Source: Jilunia laotingensis (GTDB lineage Bacteria > Bacteroidota > Bacteroidia > Bacteroidales > Bacteroidaceae). Taken from it: a DNA stretch of 64,000 nt. The stretch lies in assembly GCF_014385165.1 (NCBI RefSeq), contig NZ_JACRTF010000001.1, positions 4,278,001 to 4,342,000 on the forward strand, given 5' to 3'. Below are positions 54,553 through 63,251 of the stretch, piece by piece (position 1 is the stretch's first letter; each line of letters starts with the position of its first letter). The translations under genes were made by a program, and so were the position numbers. The notes below the pieces were generated by a model. The model did not search any database and had not been told where the DNA came from. It worked only from the letters and a program-made list of their open reading frames with translations.

Positions 54553-55590
54553 ATGAATAAAAAAAAGAAAAAATTATTTATCGGCTTGTTCAGCATTATC
54601 TTTATTATCAGCTTGGCCACCGTGAGTATTACATATTATTATTTACTATACCCGCAATTTCACCCCGTTAAAACCATTTACGTTTATATAGATCGGGATG
54701 ATACGGCAGATTCCATATACAACAAAATAAAAGCCAATGGATTTCCCAATACACTAACCGGCTTCCGATGGATGGCTAAATTCCGCAACCTGAAAAAAAC
54801 GATTCATACAGGACGATATGCAATACATCCCGGAGATAATGTCCACCACGTCTACAGTCGCATATCTCGTGGCCATCAAGTGCCTATCAATCTAACAATC
54901 AGCAGTGTAAGGACACTCGATAAATTAGCAGGGAATATAGGAAAACAATTAATGATTGATTCAACAGAAATCGCATCCGTGTTATCCGACAGCCTTTTTA
55001 TACAAAAAATGGGATACGATAAAGCAACCATAGCTTGCCTATTTATACCGGAAACGTATCAAGTATATTGGAATATCAGTGTCGATGATTTTTTTAAACG
55101 AATTCATAAAGAACATAAGAAATTCTGGAATGACGAACGACTCGCCAAAGCTCAATCCATAGGAATGACACCGGAAGAAATCTCCACATTAGCTTCCATT
55201 GTAGAAGAAGAAACAAACAACAATGATGAAAAGCCCAAAGTTGCAGGATTATATATTAACCGTCTCCGCATTGGAATGCCCCTTCAAGCCGATCCAACTA
55301 TCAAATTCGCACTGCAAGACTTTGGTTTGCGAAGAATAACCAATGAAAATCTTCAAGTTGAATCTCCCTATAATACATATGTTAATATAGGACTTCCACC
55401 GGGGCCAATCCGTATCCCCACTGTAAAAGGCATTGATAGTGTATTGAATTATACGAAGCATAATTATATATATATGTGTGCTAAGGAAGATTTTTCGGGT
55501 ACGCATAATTTTGCATCCAATTACACTGACCACATGATAAATGCCCGCAAATATTGGAAAGCATTAAATGATAAAAAGATTTTTAAGTAA
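54553..55590 (+). CDS. mltG: Endolytic peptidoglycan transglycosylase MltG
   Basis: A 345-residue protein with one N-terminal membrane span (8-32) and a periplasmic YceG-like domain. The catalytic Glu is in STLASIVEEETNNNDEKPKVAGLYINRLRIGMPLQADPTIKFAL, the family's hallmark, followed by SPYNTYVNIGLPPGPIRIP and CAKEDFSGTHNFASNYTDHMINARKYWKAL. It cuts nascent glycan strands and so sets their length. Single gene with its own promoter. Confidence 0.95.
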   Translation: MNKKKKKLFIGLFSIIFIISLATVSITYYYLLYPQFHPVKTIYVYIDRDDTADSIYNKIKANGFPNTLTGFRWMAKFRNLKKTIHTGRYAIHPGDNVHHVYSRISRGHQVPINLTISSVRTLDKLAGNIGKQLMIDSTEIASVLSDSLFIQKMGYDKATIACLFIPETYQVYWNISVDDFFKRIHKEHKKFWNDERLAKAQSIGMTPEEISTLASIVEEETNNNDEKPKVAGLYINRLRIGMPLQADPTIKFALQDFGLRRITNENLQVESPYNTYVNIGLPPGPIRIPTVKGIDSVLNYTKHNYIYMCAKEDFSGTHNFASNYTDHMINARKYWKALNDKKIFK

Positions 55591-55618
55591 ATCTTATCAA
55601 TAATGAGTTTAAAAAATG

Positions 55619-55626
55619 TACCTTTG
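55619..55626 (+). promoter_or_regulatory. -7 element of iorAB
   Basis: TACCTTTG fits TAnnTTTG, 49 bases before the iorA ATG. Confidence 0.55.
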
Positions 55627-55675
55627 CGAAAAGGTACAATAAAACCGTACCTAATACTAATTTTAAATAGATATT

Positions 55676-57268
55676 ATGAACAAGCAACTCTTACTTGGCG
55701 ACGAAGCCATTGCACAAGCAGCATTGGATGCCGGACTCTCAGGTGTTTACGCTTATCCGGGCACTCCTTCAACAGAGATAACTGAATATATCCAGCTATC
55801 TCCTATCACAAATGAACGGAACATACACAATCGTTGGTCTGCTAACGAAAAGACAGCCATGGAAGCTGCATTGGGTATGTCATATGCTGGTAAACGAGCA
55901 TTAGTTTGCATGAAACATGTAGGCATGAATGTAGCTGCCGACTGTTTCATCAATTCTGCAATCACAGGAGTTAATGGAGGCCTTATTGTAATTGCTGCCG
56001 ACGATCCGAGCATGCACTCTTCACAAAACGAACAGGACAGTCGCTTCTACGGAGATTTCTCGCTGATCCCAATGTATGAACCGAGCAATCAGCAAGAAGC
56101 TTATGACATGGTGTATAATGGATTCGAATTTTCTGAAAAGACCGGAGAACCGATTCTATTACGTATGGTTACCCGCCTTGCCCATTCACGTTCAGGCGTC
56201 GAACGCAAAGAACAGAAGCCTCAAAACGAATTAACATTTAGCGATGATCCCCGTCAATTCATCCTTCTTCCTGCCATTGCACGTAAACGCTATAAGATGC
56301 TGCTTGCGCGTCAAGATGAATTTATCAAAGCATCTGAAGAATCACCATATAACAAATATATCGATGGTCCGAATAAAAAAATGGGTATTATAGCATGTGG
56401 CATCGGCTACAACTATCTGATGGAAAATTATCCGGAAGGTTGTGAATTCCCTGTATTAAAAATCGGACAATACCCTCTCCCCAAGAAACAATTATTACAA
56501 TTAGTAGAAGTCTGCGATGAAATCTTAGTATTAGAGGACGGCCAACCATTTGTTGAAAAACATCTTAAGGGTTATTTGGGAATCGGTGTAAAAGTCAAGG
56601 GGCGCTTAGATGGAACCTTATCGCAAGATGGGGAATTGAATCCTGATTCTGTAGCACGCGCTGTCGGCAAAGAGAACAAGTCCGAATTCACAGTTCCTGA
56701 AATCGTAGAGATGCGTCCTCCAGCATTATGCGAAGGATGTGGCCATCGCGATATGTATACTACATTAACTGAAGTTTTAAGAAATGAATACCCAGGGCAT
56801 AAAGTGTTCAGCGACATCGGTTGTTACACTTTAGGAGCAAATGCACCATTTAATGCCATAAATTCTTGTGTAGACATGGGAGCTTCCATTACTATGGCTA
56901 AGGGTGCTTCAGATGCAGGAGTATATCCAGCAGTAGCTGTTATTGGCGATTCTACGTTTACCCATTCTGGAATGACCGGACTACTGGATTGCATCAATGA
57001 AAATTCAAACGTTACAATTGTTATTTCCGATAATGAAACAACAGCTATGACCGGTGGACAAGATTCGGCAGGAACCGGACGTATTGAATCTATTTGCACG
57101 GGATTGGGAGTCGATCCTACACATGTACGGGTAGTAGTGCCTCTAAAGAAAAACTATGAGGAAATGAAACAAGTTATTCGTGAAGAACTTAACTATCACG
57201 GTGTTTCCGTTATTATCCCCCGCAGAGAGTGTATCCAAACATTAGCACGTAAAAAAAGAAATAAGTAA
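55676..57268 (+). CDS. iorA: Indolepyruvate ferredoxin oxidoreductase alpha subunit, lacking the ferredoxin domain
   Basis: A 530-residue cytoplasmic enzyme. The pyrimidine-binding domain is at the start (GDEAIAQAALDAGLSGVYAYPGTPSTEI) and the TPP domain near residue 350-480 (PPALCEGCGHRDMYTTL, DIGCYTLGANAPF, AVIGDSTFTHSGMTGL, DNETTAMTGGQ). It ends RRECIQTLARKKRNK, without the two C-terminal 4Fe-4S cysteine clusters carried by archaeal and many bacterial IorA proteins (about 600 residues or more). It oxidises aryl pyruvates to aryl acetyl-CoA. Electrons must go to a separate ferredoxin. iorB follows after three bases. Confidence 0.93.
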   Translation: MNKQLLLGDEAIAQAALDAGLSGVYAYPGTPSTEITEYIQLSPITNERNIHNRWSANEKTAMEAALGMSYAGKRALVCMKHVGMNVAADCFINSAITGVNGGLIVIAADDPSMHSSQNEQDSRFYGDFSLIPMYEPSNQQEAYDMVYNGFEFSEKTGEPILLRMVTRLAHSRSGVERKEQKPQNELTFSDDPRQFILLPAIARKRYKMLLARQDEFIKASEESPYNKYIDGPNKKMGIIACGIGYNYLMENYPEGCEFPVLKIGQYPLPKKQLLQLVEVCDEILVLEDGQPFVEKHLKGYLGIGVKVKGRLDGTLSQDGELNPDSVARAVGKENKSEFTVPEIVEMRPPALCEGCGHRDMYTTLTEVLRNEYPGHKVFSDIGCYTLGANAPFNAINSCVDMGASITMAKGASDAGVYPAVAVIGDSTFTHSGMTGLLDCINENSNVTIVISDNETTAMTGGQDSAGTGRIESICTGLGVDPTHVRVVVPLKKNYEEMKQVIREELNYHGVSVIIPRRECIQTLARKKRNK

Positions 57269-57271
57269 GCC

Positions 57272-57853
57272 ATGAAAAAAGATATCATATTATCAGGTGT
57301 AGGTGGACAAGGTATCCTTTCTATCGCCACAGTCATCGGTAAGGCAGCCTTGAAAGACGGACTTTACATGAAACAAGCCGAAGTACACGGCATGAGCCAA
57401 CGAGGAGGAGATGTACAATCGAACTTGCGCATCAGCGATCAACCGATCGCATCCGATTTAATTCCAACAGGCAAATGTGACTTGATCATTTCATTGGAAC
57501 CCATGGAAGGACTACGTTACCTCCCATACCTAAGTCCAACGGGATGGTTAGTCACTAATGAAACTCCTTTTATTAATATTCCTAATTATCCGGCAGAAGA
57601 CAAAGTATTAGAAGAAATCAGCAAATTACCTCATAAGGTAGTATTAAATGTGGATAAAGTGGCTAAAGAAGTCGGTTCTCCCCGTGTTGCCAATATTGTA
57701 TTATTAGGTGCTACAATTCCTTTTTTAGGCATTGATTATCAAAAGATTCAAGATAGTATACGTGAAATATTCCAACGCAAAGGTGATGCTATCGTAGAAA
57801 TGAATCTGAAAGCACTGGCTGCAGGAAAAGAAATTGCAGAAAAGCTGATGTAA
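57272..57853 (+). CDS. iorB: Indolepyruvate ferredoxin oxidoreductase beta subunit
   Basis: A 193-residue gamma-type subunit of 2-oxoacid:ferredoxin oxidoreductases. GVGGQGILSIATVIGKAALKDG at 8-29 is the conserved first loop, followed by EVHGMSQRGGDVQSNLRI. It forms the heterodimer with IorA for catabolism, or reverse synthesis, of aromatic amino acids. It ends 21 bases before a terminator hairpin. Confidence 0.95.
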   Translation: MKKDIILSGVGGQGILSIATVIGKAALKDGLYMKQAEVHGMSQRGGDVQSNLRISDQPIASDLIPTGKCDLIISLEPMEGLRYLPYLSPTGWLVTNETPFINIPNYPAEDKVLEEISKLPHKVVLNVDKVAKEVGSPRVANIVLLGATIPFLGIDYQKIQDSIREIFQRKGDAIVEMNLKALAAGKEIAEKLM

Positions 57854-57874
57854 ATATCCACATATCAAATAATG

Positions 57875-57920
57875 TGCCAGTTGACTTGCATAACCATGGA
57901 GTGCAATTAACTGGCATTTT
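57875..57920 (+). terminator. Terminator of iorAB
   Basis: TGCCAGTTGACTTGCA (57875-57890) pairs with TGCAATTAACTGGCA (57902-57916) with one bulge and a G-U or mismatched pair, followed by TTTT. Confidence 0.8.
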
Positions 57921-58069
57921 GATCTATTCGCTTAGAAATACAACATTATACACCATAAAAAATCATTCTTAGGAATAAAATATAGATAAGCGTTGATTTC
58001 GTATTAACACATTAATGTACATTTAAAAGCAATTGGGAACTTATATGTTTTCAATTTAATTCATTTCTT

Positions 58070-58636
58070 ATGCAATTATTAAAGAAGAGAATCCTCCAGG
58101 ATGGAAAATGCTTTGAGGGCGGAATTTTAAAAGTAGATAGTTTTATAAATCACCAAATGGATCCGACATTGATGAAATCAATCGGAGTTGAATTTGTACG
58201 CCGTTTTGCAGCCACCAATGTTAACAAGATAATGACAATAGAAGCCAGCGGAATTGCTCCTGCCATCATGACTGGCTATTTAATGGATTTACCTGTGGTA
58301 TTTGCCAAAAAGAAATCGCCTAAAACCATTCAAAACGCTTTAAGCACTACAGTACACTCATTCACAAAAGATCGTGATTACGAAGTAGTCATTAGTTCAG
58401 ACTTTCTGACCCCAACGGACAATATTCTTTTTGTAGATGATTTTTTAGCTTATGGAAATGCAGCATTAGGTGTTTTAGATCTGATCAGACAATCCGGTGC
58501 TAATCTAGTTGGCATGGGATTTATTATAGAAAAGGCATTCCAAAATGGTCGTAAAACACTGGAAGCACAGGGAGTACGCATCGAGAGTTTAGCCATCATC
58601 GAAGATCTTTCAAACTGCCAGATAAAAATCAAGTAA
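58070..58636 (+). CDS. xpt: Xanthine phosphoribosyltransferase
   Basis: A 188-residue type I phosphoribosyltransferase. It opens [32 protein letters not shown], as Xpt enzymes do. The PRPP loop is [17 protein letters not shown] (about 123-139), and [11 protein letters not shown] is the phosphate loop. It salvages xanthine to XMP. No purine riboswitch was recognised in the 216-base upstream gap, and the promoter is unclear (TACATTTA at about 58017 is one base off). Confidence 0.93.
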   Translation: MQLLKKRILQDGKCFEGGILKVDSFINHQMDPTLMKSIGVEFVRRFAATNVNKIMTIEASGIAPAIMTGYLMDLPVVFAKKKSPKTIQNALSTTVHSFTKDRDYEVVISSDFLTPTDNILFVDDFLAYGNAALGVLDLIRQSGANLVGMGFIIEKAFQNGRKTLEAQGVRIESLAIIEDLSNCQIKIK

Positions 58637-58713
58637 ACTTGTACGATATAGAGAAAACCTATAAATAGCGTACTTCCACACAATACTCCAACTGGATTTA
58701 ACCATTCACCTGT

Positions 58714-59481
58714 TTAAATTCTGTTCGGGTTAAAGTATTGACCTTTTTTAAGTGTTTGTTTTCCATATTGAACAGCATGCTTCGGACAAATATGATAACA
58801 AGCTAAGCAAGAAGTACAGTTATCGCCCCATACCGGTTTACAATCTACCAGTACAATATTTCCTACAGGACAAAACATCTCACAGCGTTTACAAGATATA
58901 CAGTCGTCCGTAGTAAAGAATTTACTTGTCACGATTCCTTTCCTGACAAACAAGGGATTAATGATTTTCGTTTTAATAAAAGGAAATTTACCTTTGTTAC
59001 AATTAAAAAGAGCTTTCTTCTCCTCTATTGCATGATTGATCTCAGCAACCCTATCAATTGCTTCTTGCAGTTTATATTTTTCCAATTCTTTTGAATCGAT
59101 ATCAAAACCTGGAAGAAGTACATAATTATTAGGCATGATTACTGAAAAACCAGCGTTACACTCCCAACTCTTCTTTTTTACAGCGTTACAAAACATTCGA
59201 TGAGCTAAACCTATATCATCTCCACATGAACATACGAAAAAAAGGTATTGATTATGATAATTAAGAAATGTAAGCCGCTGTATGAATTGCAAGACAATGG
59301 GAGGCACCCCCCATGAATATATTGGAAAGATGAAACCTATTTTTTCATTATCAGCTATGTAATATTGAAAATCAAGTTTATGTAAAGCATCGGGAATAAA
59401 CACCAATTGCTCATTTTGCACTTTAGAAAGCTGTAAAGCAATCCACTTAGAATTACCGGTACCAGAAAAATAGAAGATCAT
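58714..59481 (-). CDS. EFR1-family flavodoxin-ferredoxin protein
   Basis: The ATG at 59481 gives MIFYFSGTGNSKWIA and 255 residues; the longer frame runs back through the 6S-like RNA and is rejected. Residues 1-150 form a flavodoxin-like FMN fold (FSGTGNS phosphate loop, FIFPIYSWGVPPIV). The C-terminal part has two 4Fe-4S motifs, CISCKRCEMFCPVGNI and CTSCLACYHICPKHAV. It should pass electrons between a flavin and iron-sulphur partners. It begins nine bases after the U run of the RNA gene, so it probably depends on read-through or an unseen promoter. Confidence 0.9.
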   Translation of the reverse strand: MIFYFSGTGNSKWIALQLSKVQNEQLVFIPDALHKLDFQYYIADNEKIGFIFPIYSWGVPPIVLQFIQRLTFLNYHNQYLFFVCSCGDDIGLAHRMFCNAVKKKSWECNAGFSVIMPNNYVLLPGFDIDSKELEKYKLQEAIDRVAEINHAIEEKKALFNCNKGKFPFIKTKIINPLFVRKGIVTSKFFTTDDCISCKRCEMFCPVGNIVLVDCKPVWGDNCTSCLACYHICPKHAVQYGKQTLKKGQYFNPNRI

Positions 59482-59489
59482 AAGGAAAA

Positions 59490-59677
59490 TAAAAAAAGCC
59501 GTACCGACGATGTGATGAAACTCTGATAGAACAAGATTTGAGTGCCCGCCCCCTTTGTAATCCACCGGCTATTCGCTATCCCGAAGGACGTGGCCCGCCA
59601 TTGAGGACTGAAGCTTTCTCGGTATATCAGATTAATTTGAAGAGTTTCCCGATCCAGTCGATACGGCTAATATTTTA
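59490..59677 (-). ncRNA. 6S-like structured RNA (Bacteroidales-1 RNA setting)
   Basis: The RNA is about 185 bases. Its ends pair: GCCGTATCGAC (59657-59667 on the minus strand) with GTCGGTACGGC (59498-59508), followed by a run of seven T as terminator. Inside, GAAACTCT can pair with AGAGTTTC and TCTGATA with TATCAGA, and a C(TTCG)G tetraloop caps a central stem. Its own promoter is at 59684-59715. Established knowledge: the Bacteroidales-1 RNA motif is typically found downstream of the L20 gene, exactly as here, and has been proposed to be the 6S RNA of this group. 6S RNA binds RNA polymerase and adjusts transcription in slow growth. Confidence 0.82.
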
Positions 59678-59683
59678 ACTACA

Positions 59684-59715
59684 CAAATATATTAACTTTG
59701 CATGAAATAAACAAG
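59684..59715 (-). promoter_or_regulatory. Promoter of the 6S-like RNA
   Basis: Minus-strand CTTG (59712-59715), a 20-base spacer and TATATTTG (59684-59691). Confidence 0.75.
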
Positions 59716-59778
59716 GAAAAAACACAAATTGTTTGTCCTTAACTAACTTTTCGCGCTTTCTAAATCACATAGAAATAA

Positions 59779-59814
59779 CAAAAAACTGCCGATTACTAAG
59801 TGGTAATCGGCAGT
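59779..59814 (-). terminator. Terminator of the thrS-infC-rpmI-rplT cluster
   Basis: ACTGCCGATTAC (59785-59796) and GTAATCGGCAGT (59803-59814) are perfect 12-base arms with a 6-base loop. On the minus strand a T run follows. Confidence 0.9.
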
Positions 59815-59835
59815 ATAATCCTTAAACTGTGTATT

Positions 59836-60186
59836 TTAAGCAACTTTTGCTTTAGCTACAACAGCCTTGAAAGCTTCCGGATGATTCATTGCTAAATCAG
59901 CTAAAACCTTACGATTTATTTCAATACCGGCTTTATGCAAACCGCCCATCAATTTAGAATATGACATTCCTTCAAGACGTGCAGCAGCATTGATACGTTG
60001 TATCCAAAGAGCGCGGAAATTTCTTTTCTTATTTCTACGGTCACGGAACGCATATGTCAAACCCTTTTCCCAAGTGTTTTTAGCTACGGTCCAAACGTTT
60101 TTTCTTGCACCAAAGTAACCTCTGGTTAATTTCAAAATTTTCTTTCTTCTTGCTTTTGAAGCAACATGATTTACTGATCTTGGCAT
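59836..60186 (-). CDS. rplT: Ribosomal protein bL20
   Basis: A 116-residue, strongly basic protein starting [32 protein letters not shown], standard for bL20, with the C-terminal globular part [43 protein letters not shown]. It binds 23S rRNA early in large-subunit assembly. It is the last gene of the cluster. I saw no obvious L20-binding pseudoknot in the short upstream gaps. Confidence 0.98.
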   Translation of the reverse strand: MPRSVNHVASKARRKKILKLTRGYFGARKNVWTVAKNTWEKGLTYAFRDRRNKKRNFRALWIQRINAAARLEGMSYSKLMGGLHKAGIEINRKVLADLAMNHPEAFKAVVAKAKVA

Positions 60187-60285
60187 AGTTTTACTCTTTT
60201 TTGAATGTTAGCGTCGATACTTCACGTAGCGAACTTAAAGCTAATGCATTCGGTTAATACTTTAATAATACTTTTACGCTTTTGA

Positions 60286-60483
60286 TTACTTCATAGCTAA
60301 GAGTTCCTTAATCTGGCTTACATTTGTTGTATCAACAGTTGTAGAGTAGCACAGATTTCTTTTTCTCTTCTTAGTTTTCTTAGTCAAAATATGACTGTGA
60401 AAAGCGTGCTTTCTTTTGATTTTACCTGTTCCGGTAAGGGTAAACCTTTTTTTAGAACCGGAGTTAGTCTTCATCTTTGGCAT
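60286..60483 (-). CDS. rpmI: Ribosomal protein bL35
   Basis: The ATG at 60483 gives [20 protein letters not shown] and 65 residues, the normal bL35 size; an upstream extension is rejected. The rest is basic ([22 protein letters not shown]). Between infC and rplT, as in most bacteria. Confidence 0.97.
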   Translation of the reverse strand: MPKMKTNSGSKKRFTLTGTGKIKRKHAFHSHILTKKTKKRKRNLCYSTTVDTTNVSQIKELLAMK

Positions 60484-60552
60484 CTTACTTGTTTTTAAAT
60501 TATTAAATATATGGCAACGCACTATACCTGCGCGTTACGCATTCTTTCGTTT

Positions 60553-61161
60553 TTATTCTTTTTCTGCGTTTCCATCTGCTTTTACAGCATCAGGAGTAGC
60601 AGTTTTTATATTAACGACAGGCTTCTTTGGAGCCCCTTCTTTCTTTTTAGGAGAAAGCTGGATCGTCATACGCTTACCTTCCAAAATCGGCATCTGATCT
60701 ACCTTCGCATATTCTTCCAAATCATTGGCAAAACGAAGTAGCAATACTTCCCCTTGTTCTTTAAAAAGGATTGAACGTCCTTTGAAAAACACATAAGCCT
60801 TCACCTTATCTCCATCTTCCAAAAAACCTTTGGCATGTTTCAATTTAAAATTGTAATCATGATCATCCGTTTGAGGTCCGAAACGTATTTCTTTTACGTT
60901 TACTTTCACCTGTTTGGCCTTTTGTTCTTTTTGGCGTTTCTTCAATTGATACAGAAACTTTGAATAGTCAATAATACGACAAACAGGGGGTTGTGCATTA
61001 GGTGAAATTTCTACCAAATCCATTTCTTTTTCTTCAGCCATTTTTAATGCTTGGAAAATAGGATATACTTTCGGTTCCACTTCGTCGCCCACAATGCGAA
61101 CTTCTTTGGCACGAATCTGTTCATTGATCCGGTACTGCCCTTTCAAGGTATCATTTTTCAT
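60553..61161 (-). CDS. infC: Translation initiation factor IF-3
   Basis: The ATG at 61161 ([18 protein letters not shown]) gives 202 residues; a TTG at 61200 could add 13. The N-domain ([23 protein letters not shown]), the linker of lysines ([14 protein letters not shown]) and the C-domain ([41 protein letters not shown]) are complete. IF-3 keeps 30S subunits free and checks start codons. The Bacteroides protein has an extended C-terminus with Lys and Ala. It starts 71 bases after the thrS stop. Confidence 0.96.
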   Translation of the reverse strand: MKNDTLKGQYRINEQIRAKEVRIVGDEVEPKVYPIFQALKMAEEKEMDLVEISPNAQPPVCRIIDYSKFLYQLKKRQKEQKAKQVKVNVKEIRFGPQTDDHDYNFKLKHAKGFLEDGDKVKAYVFFKGRSILFKEQGEVLLLRFANDLEEYAKVDQMPILEGKRMTIQLSPKKKEGAPKKPVVNIKTATPDAVKADGNAEKE

Positions 61162-61226
61162 TAAACGATTACTTCCGATTTGTTTTTTATTGTCTACCAA
61201 ATTATTCTATATTTTTTAATTTCGCG

Positions 61227-61234
61227 CAAAGTTA
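61227..61234 (-). promoter_or_regulatory. Possible internal promoter before infC
   Basis: Minus-strand TAACTTTG fits TAnnTTTG and lies at the end of thrS, 66 bases before the infC ATG. Confidence 0.45.
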
Positions 61235-63172
61235 CCATTTATTTATCATATTTTGAACTTCTTCGTTCATTATTTTAGCAAATTCTTCAAATTTCATGGT
61301 TCCTTTGTCACCTTCCCCTTGCCTACGAACAGAAACTTCACCATTTTCAGCTTCTTTTTCACCAACAATAAGCATGTAAGGAATACGTTTCATCTCATTA
61401 TCTCGAATCTTACGACCAATTTTTTCATTACGATCATCCACAATAGCACGAATTTCACGTGTTTTCAGATACATTTTTACTTGTTCGGCATACTCATTAA
61501 ATTTCTCACTAATCGGTAAAATTGCAACCTGATCAGGAGTCAACCACAATGGGAACTTGCCGGCAGTATGCTCAATAAGTACGGCTACAAAGCGTTCCAT
61601 AGATCCGAACGGTGCGCGGTGAATCATTACCGGACGATGCTTCTGGTTATCGGATCCCATATACTCAAGATCGAATCTTTCCGGCAAGTTATAATCTACT
61701 TGAATAGTTCCCAATTGCCAACGACGACCGATAGCGTCTTTCACCATGAAGTCCAATTTAGGACCATAAAAAGCAGCTTCACCATATTCAATTTTTGCTT
61801 TCAACCCCTTTTCCTCACACGCTTCGATGATTGCTTGCTCTGCCTTTTCCCAATTTTCGTCACTTCCGATATATTTCTCACGGTTCACTTTATCACGAAG
61901 AGAAATCTGAGCTTCAAAATTAGAGAAGTCCATTGAACGGAATACAATTGAAATAATATCCATTACACGAAGAAATTCTCCTTTCACCTGATCGGGACGG
62001 CAAAAAATATGTGCATCATCCTGCGTAAAGCTACGAACACGGGTCAGCCCGTGAAGTTCACCGCTTTGCTCATAACGACATACTGTTCCGAACTCAGCAA
62101 TACGCAAAGGCAAATCTTTATAAGAACGGGGAAAGTTTTTATAAATCTCACAATGATGAGGGCAGTTCATCGGCTTTAAGAAATATTCCTCTCCCTCTTC
62201 CGGAGTATGTATCGGTTGGAAAGCATCCTTTCCATATTTGGCATAATGCCCTGAAGTCACATAAAGCAACTTATTTCCAATGGGTGGAGTTATTACTTCC
62301 TGATAATCGTAACGAGTTTGAATACGACGAAGGAATTCTTGCAGACGAAGACGTAGAGCAGTCCCTTTAGGCAACCACATCGGCAAACCTTTTCCTACTG
62401 TATCAGAGAACATGAAGAGTTGCATTTCCTTACCGATCTTACGATGGTCACGTTTTTTTGCTTCTTCCATTAAAGTCAGATATTCATCCAACATTTTCTT
62501 TTTCGGGAAAGTTATACCATATATACGAGTCAGCATTTTACGATCTTCATGTCCACGCCAATAAGCACCAGCCACAGAAGTCAATTTGATGGCCTTGATC
62601 GGAGCTGTTGTCATCAAATGTGGTCCCCGGCAAAGATCGGTAAACGCACCTTGAGTATACGTAGTGATATGACCATCTTCCAGTTCGGAAATCAATTCAC
62701 ATTTATAAGTTTCTCCACGATTACCAAACATTTTCAATGCATCCGACTTTGCTATATCCGCACGAACCACGGCTTCCTTCTTTGCGACCAATTCAGCCAT
62801 TTTAGCTTCAATAGCAGGCAGATCAGCCTCTTTAATAACAGCCTCTCCCGGGTCAACATCATAATAGAAACCATTTTCAATAGCCGGACCTATACCAAAC
62901 TGTATTCCCGGATAGAGTTCTTGCAGCGCTTCTGCCAGCAAGTGCGCACTCGTATGCCAGAAAGCGTGCTTCCCCTCTTCATCTTCCCATTTATAAAGTA
63001 CTACCGAAGCATCTTCTTTAATAGGACGACCTAAATCATAAATCTCACCATTCACTCCACAAGCCAGCACATCTTGCGCCAAACGTGAACTGATACTTTC
63101 TGCAATTTGCAAACCGTTCACCCCTTCGTTATACTCACGAACAGAGCCATCGGGAAATGTTATCTTTATCAT
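61232..63172 (-). CDS. thrS: Threonyl-tRNA synthetase
   Basis: A 646-residue class II synthetase. The TGS domain is at 1-60 ([17 protein letters not shown]), the editing domain follows with [13 protein letters not shown] and its second half near 180 (TDLCRGPHL). The catalytic core has [11 protein letters not shown] (zinc Cys) and [34 protein letters not shown] (motif 2), and [11 protein letters not shown] is motif 3. The anticodon-binding domain ends the protein. It charges tRNA-Thr, one isoacceptor of which is encoded at 53441. Confidence 0.98.
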   Translation of the reverse strand: MIKITFPDGSVREYNEGVNGLQIAESISSRLAQDVLACGVNGEIYDLGRPIKEDASVVLYKWEDEEGKHAFWHTSAHLLAEALQELYPGIQFGIGPAIENGFYYDVDPGEAVIKEADLPAIEAKMAELVAKKEAVVRADIAKSDALKMFGNRGETYKCELISELEDGHITTYTQGAFTDLCRGPHLMTTAPIKAIKLTSVAGAYWRGHEDRKMLTRIYGITFPKKKMLDEYLTLMEEAKKRDHRKIGKEMQLFMFSDTVGKGLPMWLPKGTALRLRLQEFLRRIQTRYDYQEVITPPIGNKLLYVTSGHYAKYGKDAFQPIHTPEEGEEYFLKPMNCPHHCEIYKNFPRSYKDLPLRIAEFGTVCRYEQSGELHGLTRVRSFTQDDAHIFCRPDQVKGEFLRVMDIISIVFRSMDFSNFEAQISLRDKVNREKYIGSDENWEKAEQAIIEACEEKGLKAKIEYGEAAFYGPKLDFMVKDAIGRRWQLGTIQVDYNLPERFDLEYMGSDNQKHRPVMIHRAPFGSMERFVAVLIEHTAGKFPLWLTPDQVAILPISEKFNEYAEQVKMYLKTREIRAIVDDRNEKIGRKIRDNEMKRIPYMLIVGEKEAENGEVSVRRQGEGDKGTMKFEEFAKIMNEEVQNMINKW

Positions 63173-63203
63173 AATGTGATGTTATATTTTTCTTATTAGC
63201 ACG

Positions 63204-63211
63204 CAAAAATA
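63204..63211 (-). promoter_or_regulatory. -7 element of thrS
   Basis: Minus-strand TATTTTTG fits TAnnTTTG, 32 bases before the ATG. Confidence 0.5.
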
Positions 63212-63251
63212 AGTAAACTTTTCGAGTTTTCTATTTTTTAATGAAAAAATG

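Noticed and set aside
59482..59565. Longer start for the EFR1 protein (28 extra residues)
   Set aside because: That stretch is the 3' part of the 6S-like RNA and its terminator; MIFYFSGTGNS is the standard start of the fold.
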